Assembly: GCA_021292105.1 (NCBI GenBank)
Contig: CM037861.1
Location: 29,899,674-29,963,673, forward strand
From: Anadara kagoshimensis
Taxonomy: Eukaryota > Mollusca > Bivalvia > Arcoida > Arcidae
Length of the DNA: 64,000 bases
Reading direction: 5' to 3'
Shown here: one piece after another, positions 41,780-51,484 of the stretch
How positions within the stretch are numbered: position 1 is the stretch's first letter
Layout: every line of letters starts with the position of its first letter
Position numbers and translations under genes: made by a program
Notes under the pieces: model-generated
The model's database searches: none
Told to the model about the DNA's origin: nothing
The model's input: the letters and a program-made list of their open reading frames with translations, nothing else

Positions 41780-42279
41780 CAGTACAGACCTGTCGAAAGT
41801 TTAACACTGCGCTAACGAAACGAGTTGAGTTGAGTTGAGTGTTTTTAACGTTCCAGTCAAGAATATTGTACTTATATATCAAGACGTCGCCAGCTATAGG
41901 CGAAGATGCAGAAATTTTGCCTGTGCGTTGCGCTGATGGCATTATACAGCAGGGTTCTTTAGCGTGTCAAGTCCACCATGACACGGGACCTTGTTTGTTT
42001 TAAGTTCCCATCCGAAAGAACCGTGACTTTTATTTGGTAATGCCGAGTGCTTGGCGAAAGAACAGTCACTACCCACTTTTAAGTCTTGGGTCAGACTCGG
42101 CCGGGGTTCGAACTCACAACCTCCCACTTACGGAGCAAGCACTCTACCAACTGAGCTATCGCAGCGGTCGCTAACGAAAAGAGTCGAAGCTCGGCTGCCA
42201 AAATATGCCAGTCGGCAGCCGAGCTTGGACCCCGTTTCGTTAGCTCAATGTTAATTAAACTTTGGACAGGCCTGTACTG
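41780..42279. mobile_element. MITE family M copy split by a SINE-B
   Basis: Left end CAGTACAGACCTGTCGAAAG, right end GACAGGCCTGTACTG, TA on both sides. The interior is interrupted at 41825-42168; without it the MITE is about 140 bp. Confidence 0.85.
41825..42168 (-). mobile_element. SINE-B copy nested in a MITE
   Basis: Flanked by 15-bp duplications with one mismatch, CGCTAACGAAACGAG (41810-41824) and CGCTAACGAAAAGAG (42169-42183). On the minus strand: A box GATAGCTCAGTTGGTAGAG, B box GAGTTCGAACCCC, middle ACTGTTCTTTCGCCAAGCAC, and a (CTCAA)n tail. Low divergence suggests a fairly recent insertion. Confidence 0.9.
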
Positions 42280-42624
42280 TATGTAAATAAACACCTCACA
42301 AAACATTTGTTCTTTAAACGTATACTATTTTTTTATTGTAGTGTTTGTTGGTACTCATTTTACAGCGCTAATTAAATTTGATTGCATTTAAAAGAAATCT
42401 TGAGTTTAATGTTTTATTAATAAAAAAAATTGAACATATAAAGTTTCGAAATATTAAGGAATCTTTCTCGATCTAGCAAAAATACTAAAATGATTTTTTG
42501 AATTCATATATCTCGAAAAAAAAAAAAAATTATTTTTGGAAACTAAACAAAAGAACCTTCTTTTCGTTCCAGATTCAAGATTTATAACATGTAACTTTAT
42601 TACTGCACTGCGTACATAAGTGGG

Positions 42625-42955
42625 AGGTTTTAAACGTTCCAGACAAGAATAATTAAATCGAGACGTCGCCAGCTATAACAGAAGGCGCAGAAATTTTGCC
42701 TGCATGTTTTGCTGATGGCATTACACAGCAGGGTTCTTTATCATGCCACGTCTACCGTGACACTGAGCCTCGTTTATTTTAAGTTCCCATTCGAAAGAAA
42801 CGTGACTTTCATTTCGTAATGCCGAGTTCTAGCGAAAGAATAGTCACTGCCCACTTTCCGAAGTCTTGGGGCCAGGCTTGGCCGGGGATCGAACTCATAA
42901 CCTCCCACTAACGGAGATAACACTCTACCAACTGAGCTACAGTGGTCCAAAGTAG
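42625..42955 (-). mobile_element. SINE-B copy
   Basis: Minus strand: GTAGCTCAGTTGGTAGAGTG (A box region) and GAGTTCGATCCCC (B box), full middle and a tail near AACGTTTAAAACC. About 85% like the 41825 copy. Confidence 0.85.
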
Positions 42956-43115
42956 GAGTGAAGTAGTATTTTTAGTCTTATATCAAGGCGCCGCCAGTTT
43001 TGGTATGGTGGAAGAAACCAGAGTGCCCGAAGAAAACCGCCGACCTTAGGCAAGTGAACTGACAATCTTTCTCCCTCTAGGATCTGTCTGAGAAGGATTC
43101 GAACTTATGCGATGA
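42955..43115 (-). mobile_element. SINE-C copy
   Basis: B box AAGTTCGAATCC, body GGCGGTTTTCTTCGGGCACT and GGTTTCTTCCACCAT on the minus strand. Follows a SINE-B directly. Confidence 0.7.
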
Positions 43116-43371
43116 TACGTCAAAAATAGGGAATACAGGAGTACAATCAGTCGTCTTAATGCTTACTATGTTTTATTATTCCACTCATTTTTACATTTAA
43201 TCTAGGTAATGCAACAAAACCATTTTCCCCATTTATCCCAAAATAATTTGTCCCCAGGTTCTGGATGACACAATTCAGATTAAATTGACCTAAATAGTAA
43301 CATAATACCATGGGTTGAATGCAAAGATGCTTGATATGGTCAGAGACATAGGATCATGTTTTTGACAGTAT

Positions 43372-43431
43372 TGTCATGTGCTATTTTTTTAATTTCTATT
43401 AAAATAATGCATTCAAAAACAGCACATGACA
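43372..43431. repeat. Hairpin repeat P, copy 1
   Basis: 60 bp, TGTCATGTGCT...AGCACATGACA; partly mismatched inner stem, subtype with GCTGTTTTTGAAT in the right arm. Confidence 0.85.
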
Positions 43432-43437
43432 ACTAAT

Positions 43438-43496
43438 TGTCATGTGCTACTTTTGAATTTTTATGAAATAATATAATTCAAAAGTAGCACATGACA
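43438..43496. repeat. Hairpin repeat P, copy 2 (perfect stem)
   Basis: 59 bp with a perfect 21-bp stem (TGTCATGTGCTACTTTTGAA plus T) and a 17-base A/T loop. Six bases from copy 1. Confidence 0.9.
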
Positions 43497-43794
43497 GTAT
43501 CAAGAACCGTGTTTGAATAAAATGATAGAGATTTAAAACTTCACGAGGAAAACAGTTTTTGAAGCTAAACTGACCTAGTTTACACCGAGACATGAGATAT
43601 AAAAAAAAATATTGATTTTTTTTTCTGACGTTACAGCTTCAAAAAAAAAATATGTATAAAACATAAAGATAACACAGAGATGAAACACTGACTAAGTAAT
43701 AGCCTAAAGGGTTATTTCGACAACAAGCATGTGTGATGTCAAAAACAAATGATACTGGTGAAATCATAGAACATTTTCTCTGGGTTATATTACC

Positions 43795-44034
43795 AAGCTC
43801 CAGTTTCACAATTATTTTTAAAGCAAGATTTTCCTAAGTTAAGCAAATTTTGACATTATTTTCTGGGAAAAATGAATAAGCATTTTTGACAAATATAAAT
43901 AAACATTTTATAAGCTTTAAAATGGCACCTTAAATTCCTGAATAACTTCCAAATTAACGAAATTATTAAGTTATAAAATTGCCATATTTAAGTTAAGGAA
44001 ACCGTAGTCAAGGAATGATTGTGTAACCGGGGCC
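43795..44034. mobile_element. MITE family G copy
   Basis: Inverted ends AGCTCCAGTTTCACAATTAT and GGAATGATTGTGTAACCGGG-GCC. Confidence 0.75.
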
Positions 44035-44279
44035 TTGCCCAGTTTTCATTCCTTAGCTACGATTTTCCTTAACTTAATTTTACTCATTTTTGGCAATCTC
44101 TTTTGGTGCTATGATGGAACATTTTTGTCAGAACCAAATATAAATGATACAAAATAGAAGTGATCTTTAAAATGACACCTTATATTTCTGAATACTATAA
44201 CAATAGAATTATCAAGATTTCGCCAAATTTAAGTGAAGACCGACAATCTTAGTTAAGGAACGATCGTGAAACAGGAGCC
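44031..44279. mobile_element. MITE family G copy, adjoining the previous one
   Basis: Begins GGCCTTGCCCAGTTTTCATT and ends TTAAGGAACGATCGTGAAAC-AGGAGCC; shares the junction GGCC with its neighbour. Confidence 0.75.
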
Positions 44280-44545
44280 AACCAATCCCTGATTCAATAT
44301 TATACGTACCGTCGTAACTAAGGTTTGCCGATAAGAGTTTCCTATTAAATTATATGTAAAATTTTTGAAAAATTATTTTTCATAGAAATGTTTAAAATTG
44401 CTTGATTCCGCCGTTTTTAGTGTTTTTAATCGATATTCAAATTTTAGTGGAAGGTACATATGGAACTCTTTCCGATTTGCCTTAGCTTAAATTGAGCTTT
44501 TGCCATTCTCTCATGGAACTACGAATAAAATATTTTTGACAAAAC

Positions 44546-44599
44546 TGTCATGTACTACTTTTGAATTTTTATAAGATAATCCATTCAAAAATAGCATGC
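44546..44599. repeat. Hairpin repeat P, decayed copy
   Basis: CTGTCATGTACTACTTTTGA with a right arm broken after AATAGCATG. Confidence 0.65.
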
Positions 44600-45289
44600 T
44601 AATTTTGAATGCATTGTTTTATATAAAAAAAACCAATGTAACACAAGAAAAAATTAATTGAAAAATATTTACGTTAGCTAAAACCATAAATCATTTCAGA
44701 CAATTTTGATTTCCTCACCATTTCTCCCAAGATTATGGTATGTTATTTTACCGGCGGCCAAATCAGAAAATCACATCAGAAGATCTAAAATTGATGATGA
44801 AGATAATGATAGCTTTTTCTAGGGTCTGGATGAAGTGAAAGATTTTAAATATTAACGAAGAAGAAAAGCATTTGAAGCGAATATTGGCATTAGGCGTAAT
44901 AAATATTGATTTCATTTCTAGATACCACGATGCTTTACATCTTCAAAACCATAAAGGGATAATCAGAGAGACTGTACAGTGACAAATTAATCACCTCCAG
45001 GATTTCTGCGACACCAAATAAAACAATAAACTGATTAGAAGAATTCTGAACATTTTTTCAAGGTTATAGCACCAATCCTTATTCAGAACAAAATCAGTTT
45101 CCAACAATTCCTGGTGAAAACTTTAACAATCAAATTACAAATCATTTTTCCAGAACAATTTTTGGAAATTCCTGATAAAAAACCGCGACAATTAAATTAT
45201 ACAAATTTTGAATTTTCTGGTTTATAGCATCAATCATTTTTTTCCAAGAAAAATGGTTTCAACAATTCCAGGCGAAAATGTGACAAAAC

Positions 45290-45465
45290 AATCAAAAACA
45301 ATATACTAACCCATGTCCGAATTACAATTTCAAGTAAAAACTGACAAGTTAGGTTAAACACGTGAACTTCCACCAGGTAAGTGAGGCCGGGTGCTCCGGA
45401 AGGGCAAACATCTTCTATTTAGCTTGCTACACCCGTCACGTGTGTAACCAAAAAAGAGTGAAAGG
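45290..45465 (+). mobile_element. Dispersed element D copy
   Basis: CCATGTCCGAATTACAATTT, GTGAACTTCCACCAGGTAAG, GGCCGGGTGCTCCGGAAGGG, TAGCTTGCTACACCCGTCAC. Forms an inverted pair with 45545-45710. Confidence 0.7.
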
Positions 45466-45544
45466 TGATTACAAATTCCATGTGTAAAACAAGGGACATT
45501 AGCTGGAAAAACGAACTTATCCTGACTGGATATGTTTGACGTCC

Positions 45545-45702
45545 ATGTTGCAGATTCTTTTCATTCTCAATTTTAATTTCACACTTGGCAGGTGTATTTA
45601 GCTAGACGGGTACTTACCTTTCCAACCTACGGTCTCACTTCCATTGTCGAAGTTTCATGTGTTTACTTAATTTGTCGGTTTAAAAGTTTTTTCTTTGCTT
45701 TT
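45545..45702 (-). mobile_element. Dispersed element D copy, inverted
   Basis: Complement of the 45290 copy (CTTGGCAGGTGTATTTAGCT, CTTACCTTTCCAACC, CACTTCCATTGTCGAAGTTT), running directly into the 47-bp minisatellite. Confidence 0.75.
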
Positions 45703-46587
45703 GGGATTGTGGTTTGAACATGGACCGGTATGTTTGTGGTTAACTTTTGGAATTGTGGTTTGAACATGGACCGGTATGTTTGTGGTTGACTTTTGGGATT
45801 GTGGTTAAACATGGACCGGTATATTTGTGGTTGACTTTTGGGATTGTGGTTTGAACATGGACCGGTATGTTTGTGGTTGACTCTTGGGATTGTGGTTTGA
45901 ACATAGACCGGTATGTTTGTGGTTGACTTTTGTAATTGTGGTTTGATCATTGACCGGTATGTTTGTGGTTGACTTTTGGAATTGTGGTTTAATCATTGAC
46001 CGGTATGTTTGTGGTTGACTTTTGGGACTGTGGTTTGAACATGGACCGGTATATTTGTGGTTGACGTTTGGGATTGTAGTTTGAACATGGACCGGTATGT
46101 TTGTGGTTGACTTTTGGGATTGTGGTTGAACATTGACCGGTATTTTTGTGGTTGACTTTTGGGATTATGGTTTGAACATGGACCGGTATGTTTGTGGTTG
46201 ACTTTTGGGATTGTGGTTTGAACATGGACCGGTATGTTTGTGGTTGACTTTTGGGATTGTGGTTGAACATGGACCGGTATATTTGTGGTTGACTTTTGGA
46301 TTGTGGCTTGAACATGGACCGGTATATTTGTGGTTGACTTTTGGGATTGTGGTTTGAACATTGACCGGTATGGTTGTGGTTGACTTTTGGGATTATGGTT
46401 TGAACATGGACCGGTATGTTTGTGGTTGACTTTTGGGATTGTGGTTTGAACATAGACCGGTATGTTTGTGGTTGACTTTTGGAATTGTGGTTTGAACATG
46501 GACCGGTATGTTTGTGGTTGACTTTTGGAATTGTGGTTTGAACATGGACCGGTATGTTTGTGGTTGACTTTTGGGATTGTGGTTGAG
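45703..46587. repeat. 47-bp minisatellite, about 19 copies
   Basis: Unit GGGATTGTGGTTTGAACATG-GACCGGTATGTTTGTGGTTG-ACTTTTG. Copies differ by a few substitutions and 1-bp gaps. The first unit is the edge of element D. Confidence 0.95.
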
Positions 46588-46645
46588 CATGGTCCTCGGT
46601 GACCGATAGGTTTACGGATCACATCGTCTAGGTTCGAATCCCAAT
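46588..46645 (+). mobile_element. SINE-C head fragment
   Basis: GGTCCTCGGTGACCGATAGG and B box TAGGTTCGAATCCCA, joined to the minisatellite end. Confidence 0.5.
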
Positions 46646-46844
46646 GGGAATTTTTCAAAATATAAAGTATTTCAAAAAATCAGATATGTATTGTTGTATG
46701 TACAACGCACACTTGTATGGTGTTTTTTCTTCATTACGTGTTAAAAAGAAGAAGAAAATGTATTTTTCCATTAAACAAACTTTCTTCTGGATAATAATGA
46801 TTGTCCTATGTAGAAGAAATGCTTGAAATTATTTCTTTATAGTA

Positions 46845-46897
46845 CCATGACTGAATACTTTTGAATTGTTATGAATAATGTATTCAAAAGTAGCTAT
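46845..46897. repeat. Hairpin repeat P, decayed copy
   Basis: ACTGAATACTTTTGAATTG and its complement around ATGTATTCAAAAGTAGC; outer arms changed. Confidence 0.6.
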
Positions 46898-46954
46898 TTT
46901 AAGTGCATCATTTCATAAGAATGGTTAAGACCCACATAACAATGAACTCGACCA

Positions 46955-47399
46955 GGGCACGGTTGTTCAAAACCCTCTTAAGCTTAAGCTTACTGGAGCT
47001 GTAAAAAGCTAAATACTAGAGTAGTCTTTCGGATGAGACTCAAATCCGAGGTATCGTGTCTCAATGCATGCTAAAGACACCTCTGTAGTGTTCGAAAACT
47101 AATAGGCCACCTGTGGCCGCTACAGAGGAAGCTTACAATTAGAAACGATTGAAACAGACTGAACAAGAAGATAAAATTGATATGGGTCAGTGAAAATCCA
47201 AATTGTTATTAAATTTCAAAATATTTTATATTTAAATACAGTTTTGACTTACTGTTTCTATTTCATAATAACTATTGTACGTGCTGCCAATAACGTTTAA
47301 ACAGAAGTTTCGGAAACACTGCCTAAAACACAAAATACTATTTTGGCTAGCCAACTGGTTAAGCTAACAGAGCTTTAAACAATCGGGCCAAGATGGATA
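46955..47399. mobile_element. MITE with nested repeat R
   Basis: Inverted ends GGGCACGGTTGTTCAAAACC and GCTTTAAACAATCGGGCC. Repeat R (GTCTTTCGGATGAGACTCAA to CTTACAATTAG) sits at 47030-47160. Confidence 0.6.
47030..47160 (+). repeat. Dispersed SINE-tail-like repeat R
   Basis: Carries GTCTTTCGGATGAGACTCAA and AAAGACACCTCTGTAGTGTT; inverted partner of 21945-22065. Confidence 0.65.
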
Positions 47400-47489
47400 G
47401 TTAATTATTTTTACGTGAAAGATCTTTCAAAATGATTTTAGAAAAAAATAAAAAATTCAGGATTGGCATGGATATTTTTGACGTCTCAT

Positions 47490-47690
47490 AGTATCATGTT
47501 CCTTTTACTCAATTTTGGTTACACACTTGGCGGGTGTAGCTAGCTAAACAGGAGTTGCTGACCCTTCCGGAGCACCCGGCCTCACTTCCCTGGTGGAAGT
47601 TCACATGTTTAACCTGATTTGTCAGTTTCAGTGTTTAATTTGCTTCTGGATTGTGATTCAGACATGGATTAGTGTGTTTGTTTTTTATTT
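47490..47690 (-). mobile_element. Dispersed element D copy with a single edge unit
   Basis: CTTGGCGGGTGTAGCTAGCT, CTTCCGGAGCACCCGGCCTC, GTGGAAGTTCACATGTTTAA and then one copy of the minisatellite-like edge (GGATTGTGATTCAGACATGG). Shows the state before amplification. Confidence 0.75.
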
Positions 47691-47790
47691 AATTATAAAA
47701 CATAAAATCAATCTGTAAATATTTTTGGGAAATTCATACTTGTCAAAAAGAAGAAAGAAACAGATAGAGGAAAGGGGAAGGAAAAGACAA

Positions 47791-47930
47791 AATCCGAGCT
47801 TAGGAAACAAATGTAATATTTCATAAGATAAGGGGACTATTTTCGTCGAATTTTACAAAATCCGAGCTTAGGAAACAAATGTAATATTTTATAAGATAAG
47901 GGGACTATTTTCGTCAAATTTCTCGGAAAC
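47791..47930. repeat. Tandem duplication, about 65-bp unit x2
   Basis: AAATCCGAGCTTAGGAAACA and ATAAGATAAGGGGACTATTT appear twice in the same order. Confidence 0.85.
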
Positions 47931-48157
47931 ATGTGCAAATTACCAGATAAATAATGTGACACCAGGGTTTTATTTTTAAAAGCAGGAAAAAGGTTACAAA
48001 CATAAATTTCAAAATTCATAAAGATTTAAGATTATTCATATCAACAGGAAAAGGTTAAAAAACCGTAATTTTTAAAATTCATTAAAATATAATTCTGTCT
48101 TTTAAAAGGAAATGCCCTTAAAAAGAAAAATGGCAGTTAGTCTTTTTTCTTTCTTAT

Positions 48158-48222
48158 TGTCATGTGCTACTTTTGAATGTATTACACGTTATATCATAAA
48201 AATTCAAAAGTAGCACATGACA
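48158..48222. repeat. Hairpin repeat P, copy
   Basis: 65 bp, subtype GCTACTTTTGAAT on both arms, longer loop. Confidence 0.9.
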
Positions 48223-48259
48223 GTATTCAATGACAGCCGTTAGCCACTGTTGTTACTTT

Positions 48260-48320
48260 TGTCATGTGCTGTTTTTGAATTTCTATTAAAATAATGCATT
48301 CAAAAACACAGCACATGACA
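48260..48320. repeat. Hairpin repeat P, copy (GCTGTTTTT subtype)
   Basis: 61 bp, both arms carry GCTG(TG)TTTTTGAAT; the right arm has an extra CA. Confidence 0.9.
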
Positions 48321-48689
48321 CTTTCAATACGTCTCAGTCATGGAATACAACTTTCTTACAATTTTATATTCAAACTGTTTGTACACAAAAACTGCATGTA
48401 GCGAGTTGTAAATTTGTCTATATATTCATGATGAGTGGAGGTTTATTCCGTAACATTAAACACCAAATATTAGGTTAAAAGACTTTCAATTATGTACACT
48501 CAAAAACATATTACATGGACTTAGTTGTCACATAAAATCACAGTGTGTACCGTTATATAGCCAATTTGTAAAAAGCTGGCTTAGAGGAATGTAATCGTCA
48601 TGTGTCACATTAGGATAGCCAATTCATTCTATTGATTCGCACGAATACAACATATTTTTCGTTAATTCTCCTCTAATTCCTTTGGAATA

Positions 48690-48897
48690 CAGTACCGACC
48701 TGTCGAAAGTTTAACGCTAAGCTAACTGAAACTTCGCCCTGCTGAGTAGAGAAGCCGAGGTATGGATAAATCGCCAGTGGTTGAAATGCCGTCGAGAGTT
48801 TTTATATCACCTGTCGAAAAGACTGACGAGGGGTAAAGATGAGTTGCCGATTCGACACTAGACGTGACCGTAGTGTTAAACTTTCGACAGGTCTGCA
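48690..48897. mobile_element. MITE family M copy
   Basis: CAGTACCGACCTGTCGAAAG and CTTTCGACAGGTCTGCACTG ends; internal GTCGAGAG and GCTAACTGAAACTTCG. Confidence 0.8.
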
Positions 48898-49169
48898 CTG
48901 GCTGTCTCCTCACATTAAAGAACCCATTTCCATGGTTGCATCAACCAACTATTAAGCTATGTGAAGTGGCGATGAGATAGAAATAAAACACTCTAATCCT
49001 GTATAGATGTGACAGGGATGTTCGGGGAAATAAAAATGTGGAAAAATCACCTAAGTGGAGCTTGAAACTAGAACAGTGGTAGGCAATAAAGGAATTATGT
49101 TGGCAAGAGGACACCCAAGGGAACGCGTTTACACCACATGTATATAAAAATAACCAGACGTGTTTGGGT

Positions 49170-49700
49170 ATTAGGTATGGTGGCTGTTTTGTGCCATTTC
49201 GTCTTTTTTGCGTTAAGTTTACTTGATGGCAAAATTACATTTTAAGTTATTATGTGTTTTCGTGTTTAAAAAATATTTTCGTTTTTCCGCATCGAAGCAC
49301 ACATCTTGCGAAAAGATAACGGAATGGCACAAATTGGTTACCATATAATTTTCACCTGATGGTCTGTTCGGGTATGTGTATCTTGCGAAAAGACGAAACC
49401 GCACATACTGGCTATCATGTTTTGTTTATCTGGCAATCTGATCATTTTCAGTTGATTTTTTGTATATCCTTGTTTTCAAGATAGATTTTTGAAATATCAC
49501 GAACTGGTTCCAATATTTTGTTCATCTATGATCTTTATCAACTTGCCAATTGTTCGTGCTTTAGTTTTTCCGCCCGCAAAAAGATGAAATGGCACGAACT
49601 GGCTACCATAATTTTTTATCATGACGATCTATTTCTGTCGATATTGATATTATTGTTTATCCTCGTTTTCAAGGTAGATTATCGATTTGCGCGTGTGAGT
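49170..49700. repeat. Imperfect tandem repeat, about 130-150 bp, 3-4 copies
   Basis: GCGAAAAGA(T/C)(A)ACG, GGCACAAATTGGTTACCAT-type and TTTTCA(A)G(T/A)... motifs recur around 49170, 49310, 49390 and 49560. Confidence 0.55.
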
Positions 49701-49851
49701 GCATGACAATATAGGATGATGAGCTTTATACCACAATAAAATACAAATTATTCTTTTTATTGAATAATTAATTAATATCAAACAAATACACTAGTCATGT
49801 GTTTTCTAATTCCCTTAAGCTTTCAAGTGTTATAAAAAACTTAAAGAATTG

Positions 49852-49855
49852 GTAT

Positions 49856-49886
<31 letters not shown>

Positions 49887-49940
49887 TTTTATTTATTTAT
49901 TAGGTGTTATCCAATTTTCTAAAGGTTTAAAGTGTTTAAT

Positions 49941-49983
<43 letters not shown>

Positions 49984-49985
49984 TT
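49852..49985. repeat. Two (TTTA)n tracts
   Basis: About 49852-49902 and 49938-49985, separated by TAGGTGTTATCCAATTTTCT; the outer flanks of the two tracts are alike (AAGTGTTATA(C/A)AAAAACTTA). Confidence 0.9.
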
Positions 49986-50260
49986 GTAGATGTTCGGTTA
50001 TCTTATTTTCTAAAGCTTTCAAGTGTTATACAAAAACTTACAGAATTGTTATTTGTTCCTTTATGGTTTGTTTATTTTTATTTGTTTGTTTGTTTATTTA
50101 TTTGTTCCTTTATTTATTTATGCTGTTTGATTCTTTGTTTATCCATGTAATGATTGATTAAAAGTTTTTTTTGTCTTAGGTTTGTTGACTACATGTCATT
50201 AGGGACAACTTTTGATGTATAATTAAAATAAAACATTAACACACTTATAATGAACCGAAC

Positions 50261-51288
50261 ATACAGTGCGTTTAACACGTATAGCCAACGAATTGGTACC
50301 GAATCCGCACCTCGTTAGCTACAGTGCAGACCTGTCGAAAGTTTAACACATAGCTAACGCCCGGGATTGGTACCGAATCCGCAGCCCGTCAGCTTCAGTG
50401 CAGACCTATCGAAAGTTTAACCCTGATAGCTAACGTCCGGGATTGGTACCGAATCTACAGCTTGTTAGCTACAGTGCAGACCTGTCGGAAGTTTAACCCT
50501 GATAGCTAACGTCCGGGATTGGTACCGAATCTACAGCTTGTTAGCTACAGTGCAGACCTGTCGGAAGTTTAACCCTGATAGCTAACGTCCGGGATTGGTA
50601 CCGAATCCGCAGCTCGTTAGCTACAGTGCAGACCTGTCGAAAGTTTAACGCTGATAGCTAACGCCCGGGATTGGTACCGAATCCGCAGCCCGTCAGCTTC
50701 AGTGCAGACCTGTCGAAAGTTTAACACATAGATAACGCCCGGGATTGGTACCGAATCCACAGCTCGTTTGCTACAGTGCAGACCTGTCGAAAGTTTAACA
50801 CATAGCTAACGCCCGGGATTGGTACCGAATCCACAGCTCGTTAGCTACAGTGCAGACGTGTCGAAAGTTTAACACATAGCTAACGCCCGGGGTTGGTACC
50901 GAATCCACAGCTCGTTAGCTACAGTGCAGACCTATCGAAAGTTTAACACATAGCTAACGCCCGGGATTGGTACCGAATCCACACCTCGTTAGCTACAGTG
51001 CAGACCTGTCGAAAGTTTAACACATAGCTAACGCCCGGGATTGGTACCGAATTCACAGCTCGTTAGCTACAGTGCAGACCTATCGAAAGTTTAACCCTGA
51101 TAGCTCACGCCCGGGATTGGTACAGAATCCGCAGCTCGTTAGCTACAGTGCAGACCTGTCGAAAGTTTAACCCTGATAGCTAACGCCCGGGATTGGTACC
51201 AAATCCGCAGCTCGTTAGCTACAGTGCAGACCTGTCGAAAGTTTAACCCTGATAGCTAACGCCCGGGATTGGTACCAAATCCGCAGAC
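50261..51288. repeat. 74/76-bp satellite derived from MITE family M, about 13.5 copies
   Basis: GCAGACCT starts recur at 50326, 50400, 50476, 50552, 50628, 50704, 50778, 50852, 50926, 51000, 51074, 51150 and 51226. The unit is TACAGTGCAGACCTGTCGAA-AGTTTAAC plus GCTAACGCCCGGGATTGGTA-CCGAATCC(A/G)CAGCTCGTTA. It equals the end and left interior of family M. The two lengths come from CACATAGC versus CCCTGATAGC. Confidence 0.95.
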
Positions 51289-51484
51289 TGGTGTGAAGCT
51301 AGCCCGCAATTCTAGCCCGCAATTTTTTCATATATCATCAAGCGGGCAATTCAATTTTATTTAAATACGGTTAGTCCTAATATCATTCGATTTATAAATA
51401 TTTGATATTTAGGGCGACCTGCTATTGCACACAACTTTTTATAAAGACCACCTGTATATTAAGACCACAGGAACCGTGATTCTA
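51289..51484. other. Spacer between the two satellites
   Basis: Begins with a duplicated CTAGCCCGCAATT and an inverted AGCGGGCAATT, then a fragment of the GACCACCTGTATA-type MITE (about 51410-51475) like that at 36.1 kb. Confidence 0.6.

Noticed and set aside
45663-46658. Minus-strand ORFs up to 221 codons
   Set aside because: They lie wholly in the 47-bp minisatellite; openness in all frames is a property of the unit. Mentioned only as a curiosity.
50261-51288. CRISPR or Rho-independent terminator array
   Set aside because: Continuous tandem repeat with MITE homology, no spacers.
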